Notes: generated from the sequence alone by a model not told the origin. DNA of 64,000 nucleotides from Membranipora membranacea (GCA_914767715.1 OU612075.1:11534001-11598000); one strand, 5' to 3'; positions 25,604 to 40,400 are shown, counted from the first letter of the stretch. Numbers and translations: made by a program.

Positions 25604-27037
25604 GGTTGCTAACCAGTGATGGACTTCTTATATTTATCTCAATTGGCTATAAAACAAAAACAAAGAAATGCACCATAAACATCAATTCATTCGTGTGACT
25701 ACAGCCTAGATTGTATGTGAAAGCAAAGTATCAAAGGCTTTGATTTCCATTCCTTCAAGTTTGAAAACCATGCTTCTTTAATGTCTAGGTATTGCCATAA
25801 TCATCTGTAATTTTGACTGAACAATTGACCATGGTGCATTAAAAATGGACCAATTGCAAGCTATAGCCTACATGAACAAATGTGGAAAAAGAGAGTGTCT
25901 TTTAGGTCTGCTGGTTAAACCAATTTCCTGGCATAAAACAACACAGACTATATTTACCTATTAGGTGTATCTTACAGACTCTAAAATATGTAGGCCATTT
26001 TCAATTACAATAGAATTAGCAGTTTAATAAACATGTTGGCCTAAAAGCCCCATAAAATTTGCATAAATAACAATAGAATGTATTGTTGAAACAATTATGA
26101 ATAATACTTATTGTACAGCAAAATTCTGTACCTATAATAACATCAGGTTAAATACCGGAACTATTAAAGGATTCACTCTTTGAACGACCTGTCCATTTTA
26201 GCCAATGACTCAGTATATTTCACTACTACTACCCCCTGGCTGCGTAAATTCAGGATTTAATGCGTAATATCAGCCTTGCTTCTACAAAGTATATTTGGCC
26301 ACATTCTGAACATAAAGTCTGCATAGGGAGTAAAGTGTCGGAGACATATTAGGTTTGATATGTGGCTGTTTCATTGAATTATACATGACCATAGCATTGG
26401 CAGCCAGTGCTAATGACATTTCCACACATGGTATTGACTATTGACATGTTGAGGGCTGGGACATGGGTTACATGGGCCGAAAAGAAGTGGTGTGAGGTAA
26501 TGGATAGGATGGATTTGAAGGCCTAGATGCTGACTGAAGAGTGGAAGTCCAGAGAGCAATACCAGTCCAGATCGACAAGGGTTTTGAAACAAATTCAGGT
26601 AAAGTAAATTAAGGGAATACTAATTTGTTCACATCACCAAAGACACAGGGTTTGAAAAGTCATGACCTATCAGTGATATTGTTTTGCAATGTGGAGTTAG
26701 GAGTTAATTACCAATTACAAAGTTACTCAGCGGTTAGGATGAGTAACACTTGCAGCAGGCGTACAACCAAAGTGTAAAATATTCCTTCGTATATAAACAC
26801 AACATGCCATGGAATGTCACCCTGAAAAACTTCACACAGCGCACGCTTGTCACAAGAATTTCCATATCAATCACCCTGGCCTCAGATCACTATAATGGAT
26901 TGGCTTTGGTAGGTATGATCTCATGACTAGAATTAGCTGGCTTGGGTGAAGAGAATTACTACAGTAATGAGGAACAATAACATAGCAATACATGCACAGT
27001 CAGTGCACATACATACAGTAGACATAGTAGCATATAT

Positions 27038-27218
27038 AGTAATATATATATATATATATATAGAGTGAAGAGTGAGTTCATTGGTCAGTAGTACTTGTGT
27101 GTTTTGTAAGTAGTATAGTTAAGTTAGTACTAAGTAAGTAATGTTACTCACAGTCACTGTAATAAATTAGTAGTAATGCATTGCATGTATATAACATATA
27201 TATATATATATATATGTA
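27038..27218 (+). repeat. two (TA)n microsatellites
   Basis: Runs of alternating T and A occur at about 27038-27062 and 27196-27218, separated by about 130 bases of unique sequence rich in AGTA/TAAGT words. Confidence 0.85.
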
Positions 27219-27894
27219 TATGTATTGCCTTATGATCCATACACAAAATATTCACCTAGTTTGTACTCGCTGTTTCAAAGTTGGTTTAGAGAACCATGCA
27301 ATGTTTTTTGAATAAGAGGTTCACTTGTTATGATGTTTCCAAGGTGGTGTAGATTTTGTGAGTAAGAAGAAAATACAAAAAATGCATTTCTTTCCAAGAA
27401 GATGTTCAGAATAACTTTACTGCATTTGAAAATAAGTAAAAGAGATCCTTGAATTTTGAGGGCACAACTCCAATTTAGATAGAATTTGTATTTTTCGAAT
27501 TATTAATTTGTAGGAGATTGGTACACAGTTCACCAAGTTCCTGTTCTAAATATTAGGAGAATCTGGAAAATCTAGTAGGTAGATTATACACTCTACTTGT
27601 ATTTGTAAGTAGCTGTGTGCCTCCAGACAGGCACTGATCATAGATGTCATAATATTAGTCATATAAGACCCTGGGGATATTGACAATAGTGACTATGTTT
27701 GATATCTGTGTATTGTGTGACATTCAAGATCTCCTATCCCCCTGGCCTAGCTAGTAGAAGTAGGAGTGTATCTATCTTACTAACTATCTATCTTAATTCT
27801 TATTATCTATCTAATAAATCCTGATCTTATCCTGTTCTGTCACTTATCTATCCTGTATTCTTATTCCAATGTAAGCATATTCTCATTTGCCCCG

Positions 27895-27952
27895 AAAAGG
27901 GGTCTTGAATAGCAAATAAAGTTGACATTATTATTATTATTATTATTATATT
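27895..27952 (+). repeat. possible retroposon 3' end with (ATT)n tail
   Basis: GGGTCTTGAATAGCAAATAAAGTTGACA runs into about eight ATT units; an AATAAA (27914-27919) just before a microsatellite is typical of LINE or SINE 3' ends. The body upstream was not recognised. It is on the opposite strand to the LINE fragment that follows. Confidence 0.4.
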
Positions 27953-28158
27953 ATACATTAACTTACTTACATCATCAAGGACGACATCACGCTAGACCGC
28001 CTAGGGGGGCGTAAGGGGCGTGCCTCAGTTTTTGGACATAACTACATAAGGTTTGGATATTGTTCCAGAATACCATCCCATGGGTAGGGCATTTGGGTTC
28101 AGAGTGGGTACATGTACCCATCCAGTAGGGCATCAGTAGTATTGTCCATTGATTGTCC

Positions 28159-29007
28159 TTAGATTTTCATATCCCATATGGTCCGGGGCAGAAAACTGTC
28201 ATGAAAACAGTTCCCTGTGGCAGCGATAGAGCATGGCTCATTCCGTGTTTGTGATCTTGTCGAGACTGTAGTGTGGGGCTGGTTTATTATTTCATCGTAG
28301 GATGTGCAGAGTGCAGGGTGGGCCTCCTCTCTTGACAGTACCTTATGTAGGAGCTTTACCCTGGAGTTCTTCCGCCGAATAACTAGCTGTTCCAGCTGCA
28401 ATTTCTCCTTTGCTTCCGTAACACCCCTCCTCCCCTTCAATCCACAGATCATTCTCACACCTTGGTTTTGCACAATCTCAAGTGCCTCGATCTCCCTCTT
28501 TGTGGAAGGATCCCAGGCAAAGGAAGCTTTCAGATGAGGAAGGCAGAGAGACTTGTATGCAATCAGTCTGGCTCTCTCCGGTGCCCAGTAGAGGACTCGT
28601 CTGATCATCCCAATCTGCTCTCTGGCGCTGCAGATTTTGTCGGCTATGTGGTCAGTGAACTTTAGGTCTGACTGCAGTATCACTCCCAAGTATTTGCAGT
28701 GATCTGTGTGCTCCAGCACTATATTGTCCATAGTGTACTCTGGGACTGTTCTCTGGGGATGGAAGGCAATAATCTTACACTTTTTAGCATTAAAACTCAT
28801 CCCCCAGGTTTTAGCCCAGGTGCTCAGTGACTCCTAGTTGGCTTGAAATCTCTCCTCATCATTTGTGTTGTCTACATTTTGGTACATCAGGGTATCATCA
28901 GCAAATAGGCCAGCAGAGCAATCAACATGACTGGGGAGATCGTTGATATACACCAAAAACAACATTGGACCCAGCACTGAGCCCTGTGGGACTCCGGATG
29001 TCACTGG
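28159..29007 (-). mobile_element. 5'-truncated non-LTR retrotransposon (LINE) fragment, RT C-terminal part
   Basis: Read from 29007 the minus strand begins [24 protein letters not shown], the reverse-transcriptase QG motif block, then FADDT (the catalytic Asp-Asp box), a TAG stop at 28836-28834, and continues in frame through KTWGMSFNAKKCKI, YLGVILQSDLKFTDHI and the thumb-like region to a stop at 28159. This is the usual order of jockey/CR1-type elements. The fragment lacks the endonuclease, fingers and most of the palm, and has one nonsense codon, so it is dead. No target duplication was identified. Confidence 0.85.
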
Positions 29008-30741
29008 AAGGGATTATTATTAAGTTACTGAGTAAGCAAAACAAGTAGGTAGATAACCCACCACTTGTTTATTGAGATAAAATAATATTATATGTATAGT
29101 CTAAACGATGTTGTTAAGGGATCACAACACTCAGTCTACTACACTGTACACTAGTTAGTACTTGTGGCTATGACTAATCTATCTGATTATTTGATTGATT
29201 GATACTTGCCCGGCCCATTTGAGGACAACATAAGTCGCTGTCAGATGGCAGCCTATAATGTCAATGGCCAGTATCAAGAAATCAGATCGGTCACAGACAG
29301 ATATCCATAGCGGTAGGAAGTGTGGGATTATTTCTGGATAAAAATTCTTGTGTATCACCCACAGCTAGCGACTGCGACAATTTTTACTAGTCCAGTATTT
29401 TAAGCTCCAGCATATTTATACGCATACCTACATAGTCCTGTTGATTGCGAGACGCACACCAAGCCAGTGCACACTAGCTAAGACAAAGTGTACAGTTTCG
29501 ATGGTTACACAGATCATGATCATATCCATGGCTCTTGCATTGTATAAGGGTTCTGAGTGATTCCCTGTATTCTGGAGGTCTTGTTGTAAAAAGGGAAATT
29601 ACGATTGTAACCTCAATCTGCATTTTATGTCCCCTAATTATTTATGCCGCCATATATTTGATTGTTTATCTGTTGTTTCTACTGAGCTTTTGTGCAGAAG
29701 ACCATATTTTAGTCCTCTCGCTCATCAATGGTTTAGCTTGAGGTTCATGTTGGGACTGTGAAGGTGGCGTTTTGTATGGACTGTTTCTCTCTCCATGTTG
29801 ATAGTTTTTAATAATGGCTTAAATGTAGGACTACAATCTAAACCAGCAGATTCGATGATTCTTGGTCAGATTTAATTCTGAAACTATTCTCACCCTGAGG
29901 GGAAATTGCTGTCAGCAAATATGAGCGGTATTTTTTAGCCAATTCCAATCTGATGATTATCCTTCATGTGTGTTGTCAATAGGTTTGAATCATTTTGACA
30001 CTCGAGGGAATTATTTGATGAAGTCATGTCACTTCCCGGAAACAACCACTCAAGTCACTCCGAGAACATATGTCGTCAAAGAAAAATCTTAGTTTCAATG
30101 CGATTCTGTTCAATATATTTGCAAAATAATATCATATATTGGTTATTTTTTGTGTGAAGATTTCTATTTTCACTTTAATCAGACACTGACCCACATACAT
30201 AGGTCTGCCGCGGACAGTTTATTTAAAAGTAGGATTAGTTTATTGATGATTAATTATGTCGAATACCCAGAGAGGCTTATAAATAGATAGTCCTTATTAT
30301 TTTATGTCAAATAGCTTTACTAGATAAAAAAAATCAATAATTCTCAATTAGAGTGTAAAGTAAGAGTAGTACTGAGAAATATTTAGCTCCTGGGTATGAG
30401 TGACTTGAATGCACACATGCTGCTGATATCCCACACCGAATCCAGATGATGTGGGGGGGGAGGACTGTCGGATGGGGGAAAGGGGGAAAGACTTTGGGAG
30501 GGGTGGCTCACTTTTATATGCATAGTTTAATGAGATAATATAATTTGCAATGGATTTGAACCATGAGTCATAGCATGATTACTTCTTTATAATGGGAATA
30601 ATTCCTGTGCCACATTCCCATAGGGTTTCAGAGCTTATGAATGGAATGTTTGTCCCTCCCTTAAACATGCTTATTTTATACCTACTACATGTGACCATTA
30701 AGTATTGATTTTGGTATTGAATGTTCATTCTGTTTTTCCAG

Positions 30742-30848
30742 ACTGACATCAGGGAACCAAGGAGAGAACGATTCAACTGGAAGGAAGTTCATAAACATGC
30801 GCTAAACTCGGTCTTATTCAAGACTTTGTCAGTGTTATTGGAATCCAG
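30742..30848 (+). other. candidate 5' UTR exon of the FE65 gene
   Basis: A 107-nt segment is bounded by a strong acceptor (TTTTTCCAG) and a donor (GTATGG). It could splice to the acceptor at 31389 just before the FE65 start. One frame is open, so it could instead belong to another transcript. Confidence 0.3.
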
Positions 30849-31460
30849 GTATGGACCTTGTAGTATTACTTAGTTTTTATGAGCTTGAACTGTGCCGGGA
30901 TAGCTAGTAGACGCATTTCATTATCAACCACTTGGGTGGGGAAAGTGGTTTATAATGAAATGACACTACCAGCTTTCCCGACACAGTTCGAGCGCATAAG
31001 CTAGTATAACTGTGATATTATGTGGTAGTCTATGAAGTACTAATAATCATATTATTTGCCATATTATCTCTGGTGAGAGAACATATCATATCAGTGCCAG
31101 CCAGGACTATCTATCAGGTAGTACCAAAGTTGTTGATAAGACGGTGATATATAGGATATATATCAGTAGGTTAGACAGGTATTTACCCAGTAGAAATCTT
31201 TGAGAAGGATAATTTGCTTCCGTGTTCTGATACCATCATATACCATCATCGATGTGTTTACATATTGATTAGATAATCTTATTTCGATCATAGTACCATA
31301 TTGATCTATATAGTGATATTGTGATATCAGATAATGTTATCAAATATTACTCTTGCTTCGGTTTTGACACTTGAGCTTTGCTTTTCTAGGAAGGGAGCTG
31401 TGATTCTTAGCGTTCCAAGTAGCTGAAAGAGAAACAGCAGCATAGCAGAGGATTTATATT

Positions 31461-34400
31461 ATGTCTGACAATGTTGAGGTGGAGGGGGATACCCCCGACA
31501 CTGCAGCTAACACCAATGGAGAAGGAGCTGAAGCTAGTCTTCTGTTACAGAGTCCCAGTGTGGAGTCGCCCATCAACAGCGGGTCAGAATATGAGGAGCT
31601 ATCGCTAATAACTTCTAGGTATGTAGGGACTTATATTTCCCATGTAAAAATAAATGCTAGGGGTAATTCAATATATTTAGTGAATTTTATTGAATGCCCT
31701 CATATTTTCAGTGTTTTACGGTGTTATCAAGCAGTGAGCAATTTCACCGTATTGTGCGAGGGGGGGGGGGGGGGCTCGCTCCCTCAATCTTGTCTTGAGT
31801 TAGATTGAAAATCCCATAGGATACTATATTTGATGTGTTTGATTGATGCTATGCAGTCTCATACACAGCCCAATCAGCAGCGTATTGTCCCAAAGTGCAA
31901 GCTTTACCCAAAACATGCCTAAAATAACCCTAACTCTCAAGGGGCAGCACTGCATGAAAAACTCAGATTCAATTTCCTCCTTTATTTGAAAACATATGCT
32001 AAATGATAGCATAGGCTAATGCGTTGTGCCAAAATTTATGTTACCGAAATTTGTGTTACCTTGCCTACACCTTAAATGTTGAATGAAAAGCTATTTTTGT
32101 CACACATATTATGAAGACCATCAATTCCCCTTTAATTTACATACCTCATGTGATGCCATGGCGCTGGTCTTTCCTAGACGACAATATCTCATCAAAATAA
32201 ACTATTAATTCAATGAGACATTCTCAGTCCTATAGTCATTCTCAACAACGATAAATCACAGTCAGTGACTCTTATTATGCTCATTTTTGTTCAAAATTAG
32301 CTTCATTTTTTCTTCACTGAGTACCTGATGAATACTCATCAGAAATCATTGGATGCGCAGTAGGCCTATGACATTATGTGGGAAGTAAAATTGATAACCT
32401 AGATGAGCCAAGTGGTTTACTTGACCCCTTTGCTCTTTATAAGCCAACTCCTTAACTAGTGAAAATTTTTGCTAGCTAACATAAAAATAACTCCAAAAGT
32501 AGCTAAATTAAACTCTAGATGATATTAACCCATGTAGGGTATGTGATTACAGCACTTCATATGATTGTTTGCCATCAAATGCTTTAACCATTGATATAAA
32601 TGTTGCTAAAGATGAGATTTGCTAGGATGTCATATACCACTTACAGACACATTGGACACTTACAGACACACGTTTCATTTATACCCAATCATGTACTGTT
32701 CTTGAATTCCCATGTACATAAAGTCAAACAGAACGTCATGCGGTCAATGAGATTATTATTCATACCTGACCTTACACTTCCTGGTAATGTACAGACTAAA
32801 TTTGCATTGTATTGCATAAATAAATGTTGTTGATTTGTTCTGTTATATGCCCACCATCTAATTTTATTACAGTGAGTCAGGATATGAAGAAGATGGGTTA
32901 GCCCAGGTACATAGTTCGCCCACAAGTCCTGCGATGCCTGCGCCGCCAGCAGGAGATAATACACAGTCACCTGCTAGGACTATGAATCTGCAAAACAGTG
33001 AAGACATATATGCAGTGATAGATAAATCCAGGTCCTCTCCCGCTAAGACACTCAAGGTATATGAGAATGTGATGACCTCTGACCTCGAGATCGTACCATA
33101 AGCTTTTGTAACCTCTGCTGCCAAGCTTGGTTGTGGGAGAGGGTTTGCATTTGGGGTTGCTCTGTTTCCATGGTTGGGCTGCTGGCTTACCAAAAGAGTG
33201 GGAGCAACTCTGAATGCAGGCACACTAAATCAACTTACAAGACAATAGGATTGACATTTTGTGAGGATGTGTCACGTGATTTAATCCATATTTATGGTGT
33301 TTGCCTTGTTGATAGCAAAATCACTCTAATGTTATGCTATGATATGCTATGATATGCTATCATAGCATATGCTATGCTATGATATGCTATGTTATGCTAT
33401 GCTATGATCTAATCTAATAATATGATAGCAAAATCACTAGTTATGGACATTATCAGTCATTAAGATGCTCAATGAACCCTAAATCCTCTTTTTTTAGGAG
33501 AAATCCCATATAACATGTAATATTTGTATGCAATCATTAGACCAATAAACTGGTAGATAACGTCAATACTAGTAATGCAAACAAGTACCCAATAAGATGT
33601 CACTGTTGAAAAAATGCCAAATAGTTGCCTGATTGTTTGTGAGAAAATGAGGTGTCATTCCCATAACATCCACTCCTTGATTGTATAGAATAGCATTTAG
33701 TGATTTTGGAACAAATTTGACTCATTATATAAGGTAAACACAACAAGGGTGTTGGCTGTTGCCTTGTTAAGGGTTTGGTCATGAAAACTATTTTAATATT
33801 GCTTTCAGAAAGAGGATGAGGAAATATTGCCTTTGGGCTGGAAGAAATGTTTTGATGAGGATGGGGCGTACTACTGGCATGTCCGAACGGGTACAATACA
33901 AAGAGACAGACCTGAGGCTAGTGATGGTGATCCTGAAGTAAGCTCAATTTACGGTTTGAGTTTTAAGCCAAGTTCCTTATCTGTTTAGTTTTTTACTTCC
34001 ATTCAATACTTCAATGGACGCCTGTGGTTGTCAGTGCACTCAAATTATTCAAATCTGTACAGACCACCAGGTATTGTCATATTAAAGCATTCAGAATTCA
34101 GGGACATTAGAATGCAATAGGACTTGGCTGAACTTGACTCTTGCAAGAACTTAACTCTAACTCCTTTGCTGAAGGGACAAACAATTATAAGAGTTATGAA
34201 ATGAATAACAAAGTCTCAATTGAGTAGAGTATGTTGATTCCTACTTGACAAATGCAGAAGATGTTAGTCAGTTTAGATGAAGTCGTTGCCTCTTGACACG
34301 TGGCAATGATATTTGTTGTTTTCAGGACATATCATCACCTGCAGATCATTTGAAGTCTATGGAGAGCAGCCTCATAAACCTGGCAGATCAAACTATCAAA

Positions 34401-37400
34401 TCTCTGTAAGTCAGTCATCAAAAATGTGGTCTGAGTACTTAATCTACTCATCTTAGTTGAAACTCCTGCGAATCATTCACTATTGTACTGGTCTGCAAGC
34501 AAAAGTGAATTATGAAGGCTTAAATAGGTGCAGTCTATTGTAATTTTGGTGGTGCTTCACTGTCACACATGTCGACATCATTGGACCACTGAGTCACCAA
34601 ATACAAACATTCTTAAATGCCTGCACAGGAAAAGCAGCCAAATTTTGTAGTTACTTTCAACATTTTTAATTTTGTTAAAAATATCCACGTGATTATCACA
34701 ACGAATATCATCAACTTCATTATGACTAAGCAATTGAGCTTTCTGGTATTCTGGTTACCACTCTTGTTGCAACTTTCTATTTTGATTTAGATCAATGAAC
34801 AACAGCAGTGCTCACACCTCCTCAGTAGGCCCCGAGCAGGCTCTCAGATTCTCTGTACACTCTATCGGCTGGGTACCTCTCACAGAGGCTGATCTACAGG
34901 GTCAAGAGATCAGCTGTCGGTCTATAAATAGATGTATACTGGACCTCACACAGGGAAAAACTAACGACGGCATGGCTCAGTTTGCTGAGGTAAATATTGT
35001 GTCTTTTTTATTCTTCTATGAAGTTAGAAATGGTGAGAAGAATTCTTATGAAACTTTGTATTATTTTAACCTTTGTTCAGGCGTGAAAAGCTCACTGGGT
35101 TCTCTTGATAAACGCAATATGAATCTAATGTGGGAATTTAAATTCTCAAGGCAATCAAACCTACTGTCTACAAAAGATTAGTTCCAACTCGTCCACCCAA
35201 AAAACTCCTTCCCGATCCTTCAAATCTCTGGCCAGACAGAAAAGATGTAATTTGCAAAGTCCTGTGGTCGTAATACAAACATTGCGAAAATTATTGGTTT
35301 TCATGTGATTGGATAGCGCATTCTCGCCTTAAATCCGCTTGAAAGGCCACAGAAAAATGGTGATTATCTTTATGAAAAAGTGTGTTGGCTCTGATTGGTG
35401 GGTGGGAAAGAGATAACCCAACAATCAACCAGTTCAGAGCCAACTCCTTGGCTACAACTACCAAAATAAAAAAAAATTTTCCCAACCAAACCTAATATTA
35501 ACATATATATATATATATCATAGACTGATCATAAGGTGACATGTGTATATTTTGGTAAAATTGTGTATCAGATATTGTGACTGACATGTACAGTAAATGT
35601 TCTTGTGTGTATATTATGTAATATGTGTACTAATTAGTTAGTTATTAATTAGTTATTTTCTAGAATTAGAACCCCTTTACCCCATCATACACAGTATATA
35701 CCTTACAGGAAGAAAATTTTTATTGGAGTTACCTTTGTTTCTACAACTGCAAAATGGCTAAAAATGAATTCCTCTGATCATCAATGTTTTGTCAAAACTC
35801 TCTTTGTTTTGCCAATCTCATTCAATGAATATTTTCATCCCGTGAGGTATATTGAGTATTGTTATATTAAACCACCATGCCAAATATTACCACTCCGAAG
35901 TGTGCAAACAAGGCAAAAGTTTTGTGAAAAATTCCCATATCTTATACAGATAAGGTGCATACAAATAGGTTCTACATGTCAGATAGTTTGAAACAAATAG
36001 CATCAGTAAATAGAAATGCTGAGACCAATAACTTTATTGTAAGATGTTTGTTTGACTAATATTGCTTTGCTATAAGTTTGCATGTATATTTTGATAAGTC
36101 AACGTACAACCTGATCATGATTTTCATAGACAAAACAATAGACATGTGGAGGTAATTGAGTCCTAATTACAGGATGTCATGCCATTGTGCCATTAATATT
36201 GGCTTGACATGAAGCATCTGAAATGCTGCCAATGAACTGTATATAACTTCTGAATAAGCAAGCATTATGTGTTATCAGGGTGAAGGTCCTTACTTTGTGA
36301 TAATATAATATTATTGCTACAATGGTATATCCATTGTCTCACATGTGTTTAATCATGAGTGTTTCATATTTGATCCAATAATTCAAAAGTCATGATAATT
36401 TTCACAGTCAAAAATACCTCTTCATAAAACTTTAGAAACACATTTAACGGGTCTAGTGATTTATCCTAATATTCTATTTATCTTTATATTCATCTTTATC
36501 ATATATATATATATAACATTTATTTTATTGTCAGGGTAAGGAGTTGTGTATGGAGATAGATGGTAAGGAGTTGTGTTTGGTAGATCCCGTCTCCACTACA
36601 GTACTATCAGTACAACCGATACACACAATCAGGGTATGGGGTGTCGGCAGTCAAAACTCATGGTGAGTCATAATATTAGTTTTGAGTTTGGTGCAAAATA
36701 GACAAAATAATGAGGAATACTACATATTTAACATTGATACACTCTCTCTGTGTCAAGCTTATCCTTTGACTGTCTCTTATATAATAGGCTATTTCCTCCT
36801 AGTTTCTGCTGAAATATCTGTAAACCGGCCCACTATTGATACCACCACTGCGGTTGAAAAAAGACAACAGCTATCAAATATAGGATAACGCCATGGAAAT
36901 TTGAGTTGTCCGCTCATTGAACTTTATGTTCAGAGAGGAAATAACTCCTAATTGCGGATCATATCGAGCTCTACAGCTGCGTTTACATTGAGGCAACTTT
37001 GCTTGCAATTTTGTTGTTGCAACACATCTGAGACATAGTTGCGACACATTTGCACCAGTGTAAATGCATAATTGCAAGTTGGAGCAACTGTCTGAGTTGC
37101 AGCTTTGTAGCAATGCTCCATTTCTGTCTTAGTTGCAGATCAGATCTGTGTTCTTTTTATAAATTGCGTTTTGGAAACTTCTTGATTGCAATTGATGAGT
37201 TGCGTATATGTGAACGAACACGCCACTCAGTCTGAACCTCAGATTTTTGAAAATTTGGAAGTCGCAGCTGCAGGTTGCCAATTACTCCGATTTCAGTAAA
37301 GCATATGATTGTGTAAATCACAATATATTATCCAAAAAACTAGAAGTTGCTGGTATCAATGGCAAGGCACTTGGTCTTTTTAACTCTTTCCTGAATGAAC

Positions 37401-40400
37401 GCTCTCAAAAACTACTGTATACTGGGGAAGAATCATCTATACTTCCAATAAATGTAGGGGTTCCACAAGGATCAAAAATAGCACCAACTCTATTCTTGAT
37501 TTATATTAACGACCTTTTGAAGCTTCATTTATTTGCATCGCGTTTTGCTATGCAGATGACACAGTATTTACAAATAATCTAAATTCCAAGTGTAATGATG
37601 ACCTAAATGTGATCAATGATTGGTGCTTTAATAATCATATGGTAATTAACATCAACAAGTCGCACTTTCTGCTGCATAACATTCACGATGATGTCGGTGG
37701 GTTGTTCCCATTGTCATGTGGTGGGAGGGGGTTGTCACGTAAATGTGAAACAAAGCTTTTAGGTTTCATTATAAATGACAGGCTAACATGGCATGACCAT
37801 GTTTCCTATATCGGTAAAAGGGTTGCAAAGGCAGTTACACTACTACAACTTTGTAGGCCTTTTCTTGACAACAAAACAGCTATTATATTTTACCAACATT
37901 TTATTTTTGCCACATCATAAGTGGTATCCATATTTACTACAATCTATCACCAAACTATATACTAAAGGACATATTTTTACTCCAGAAGAGAGACTTCAGG
38001 TTGATATGTAATATACGAAAGATCCCTAATCACCTGGTACCAACTAACGAATTATCAAGGTCGTTACACCTTTTACCTTTGCCAGTGCTCAACATATATT
38101 TTACTAGCATTACTGGACATCAATTGATGAACAAGAAATGTCCACCACTTTTGTTAGAACATTTCAATTTTTCGCGCAATTTCAATCTGAGAGACATGTT
38201 CAGGCTACACCCAACTTCAAATAACTTTTTAGATAATATCATAGCATCTACTTTTAACAATATTCCATATAATTTACGTTCAATAATCAATTATAAATCA
38301 TTCAAACTCAATTTTTCTGATTATCTTTTTCGTCATCTTGATTGAAAGTTTTTGGTTTTTTTTCCCTTTTTTTGTTTTCTTGGAAGGCTGATTTTGTAAA
38401 ACATTCTCATCGAATGAAAATTATGCCAACAAAGTTTAAAAAAATAAATTAACGCAGCTTTAGAAAACAAAATTTTGTCTTGATATCCTGAATGTAATTT
38501 GTGAAATAAGTTCATCAAAAATTTATCCTGTATCCTTATGGGGATATTATTATTCTCTCTCAATCAAATGGTTAGATATTGGGGCTGCAAAAGGTTTGTG
38601 TGGATAGGTTCTTTTTTTATCATATTTCATCTGATGAGCAAGGTCGGTCATCTGTGTACCATATTTCAGTTTGTATGAATCTTATTGCAGTGACTTTGCA
38701 TATGTGGCAAGAGACTCGTTGACAAAGATTCACAAGTGCCACGTGTTTCGATGTGAGGTGCCAGCTAAACAAATTGCTAATACCTTGAAGGAAATCTGCT
38801 CTCGTCTTGCAAAGGAAAGAAAAGCCAGATCACCCACCACAACTACACAAGACAAGACGAAGCGCGATGAATTGAATGCTCTTCAGTTGATTGCTGAAAA
38901 AGGCAAAGGTTAGTTACATGCTAGATTTTGTCTGCTTGTATGGTAGCCTTTTGTTTAACTGCCTTCTGACAAATATATTCCCTCCAGGTGGAATTTGTTG
39001 GTGTCAACCAAAGACATAGTGTCAACCTAGCTCCATATTGCCTGTTAGATAAAAATATGTTAGTTTGCAATGACTATGGCTTTATCAAAGTGTATTCATG
39101 AGTTGCCTGTCTTGACCAGCTTTGTCAAGACAGGCAACTCGTGAGGGCAACTCATGAGTATCTTCTGAAAACCACGACATTCTAATGTGGTGCCCGGTCT
39201 GAGATTTGGGATCTGCTTACCTTAGTATTAAATTTCACATTTTAGTTGTGCTGCCCTCACCGATGGATGGTCCATCAAAGACAAAGAAATGTCATTATGT
39301 GGGTACAGTGCCTGTACACAAACCCAGCGGTATGGATGTGATTAACAGTGCTATAGAGAAACTAGCAAATACTACTGACAAGTAAGTCCTGATCATTGAC
39401 GTGTGAATAATATATTATATTATATAAGTTTATGGTTTTGATGCATACGATAAGGGATAACAATCTAGTAACTTTAGATCTAGCTCTAGATAAACCCATC
39501 AAGTTGAAGTATTTGCAAAGTGACTAATCAATTAAAAAAAGGTCTACTTTGCATAAATTTGAGTAAATTCATGTATCCGCGGACAAATATTTTAAATTTG
39601 AATTAACTGGAAATTTTAGTATGTGATGAAAAAGAACAACCTCTCAGCAGTTGGCATAGTTTGTCGTCTAGAGATTGAGGTGTTACACTCAGGAACATTT
39701 TTGACACACAATAACACTGTGTCAATAGTTTAATTGTTGAGATTCTGCCCATGTTGCTGGTTATGGTGTTCCATCATCAACCACCTTCTGGTAGGAATGT
39801 GATTGATAACAAGTTGCCACTGCCACTATCATGGGCAGAATTGTAGCACTTGGAATACTGTGCAATCGTTTATGAATTATGTTTTGCCGTTGCTCACTCA
39901 TGATTTTATATGACAGAAGTGAGTGCCATCACCGGTATTCCGTTACACTTGCTAGTCGCTATACGATCGTGATATGAAATGATGATGATGATGTTTTGTT
40001 ACTTATATTTATATCTTACAGGAGTGAGTGGTTATTTGTTAATGTGATGGTGTCACCGGCAGCGGTCAAAGTCAGCGGAGTACAAGACTCATCTATAATC
40101 AAACTGGACACTAGGCTTAGATTTCTCACATTCTTTGGTATATCGGCACATGATGTCAAGTAAGTGAATCTTGGGAAACCCGCTCCTGTGACGTATTGAG
40201 CCAAGGAAACGCTAACTCCGTGAGCCATGTTCGCTCTCAATCATATTTTGGTTGCCAGTTGGTTAACATTTAGGATGTACGCATAGAATGCCACAAATAA
40301 GGGGTAACATTAATATTTGTTATCAGTATTGATGCGTTATATCGCTCTATGCTGTTTCGGATACACCTAGTTTAAGTACTCAAACTCTGCCAAGATTGCT

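Larger units (their letters stand above)
25650..30741. other. intergenic region between divergent PPP2R3 and FE65
   Basis: This 5-kb stretch should hold both promoters. Apart from the LINE fragment at 28159-29007 and simple repeats near 27040, 27195 and 27928, I find no exon with convincing coding content. Confidence 0.5.

Noticed and set aside
32867-33223. 118-codon minus-strand open frame
   Set aside because: It is the antisense shadow of FE65 exon 2.
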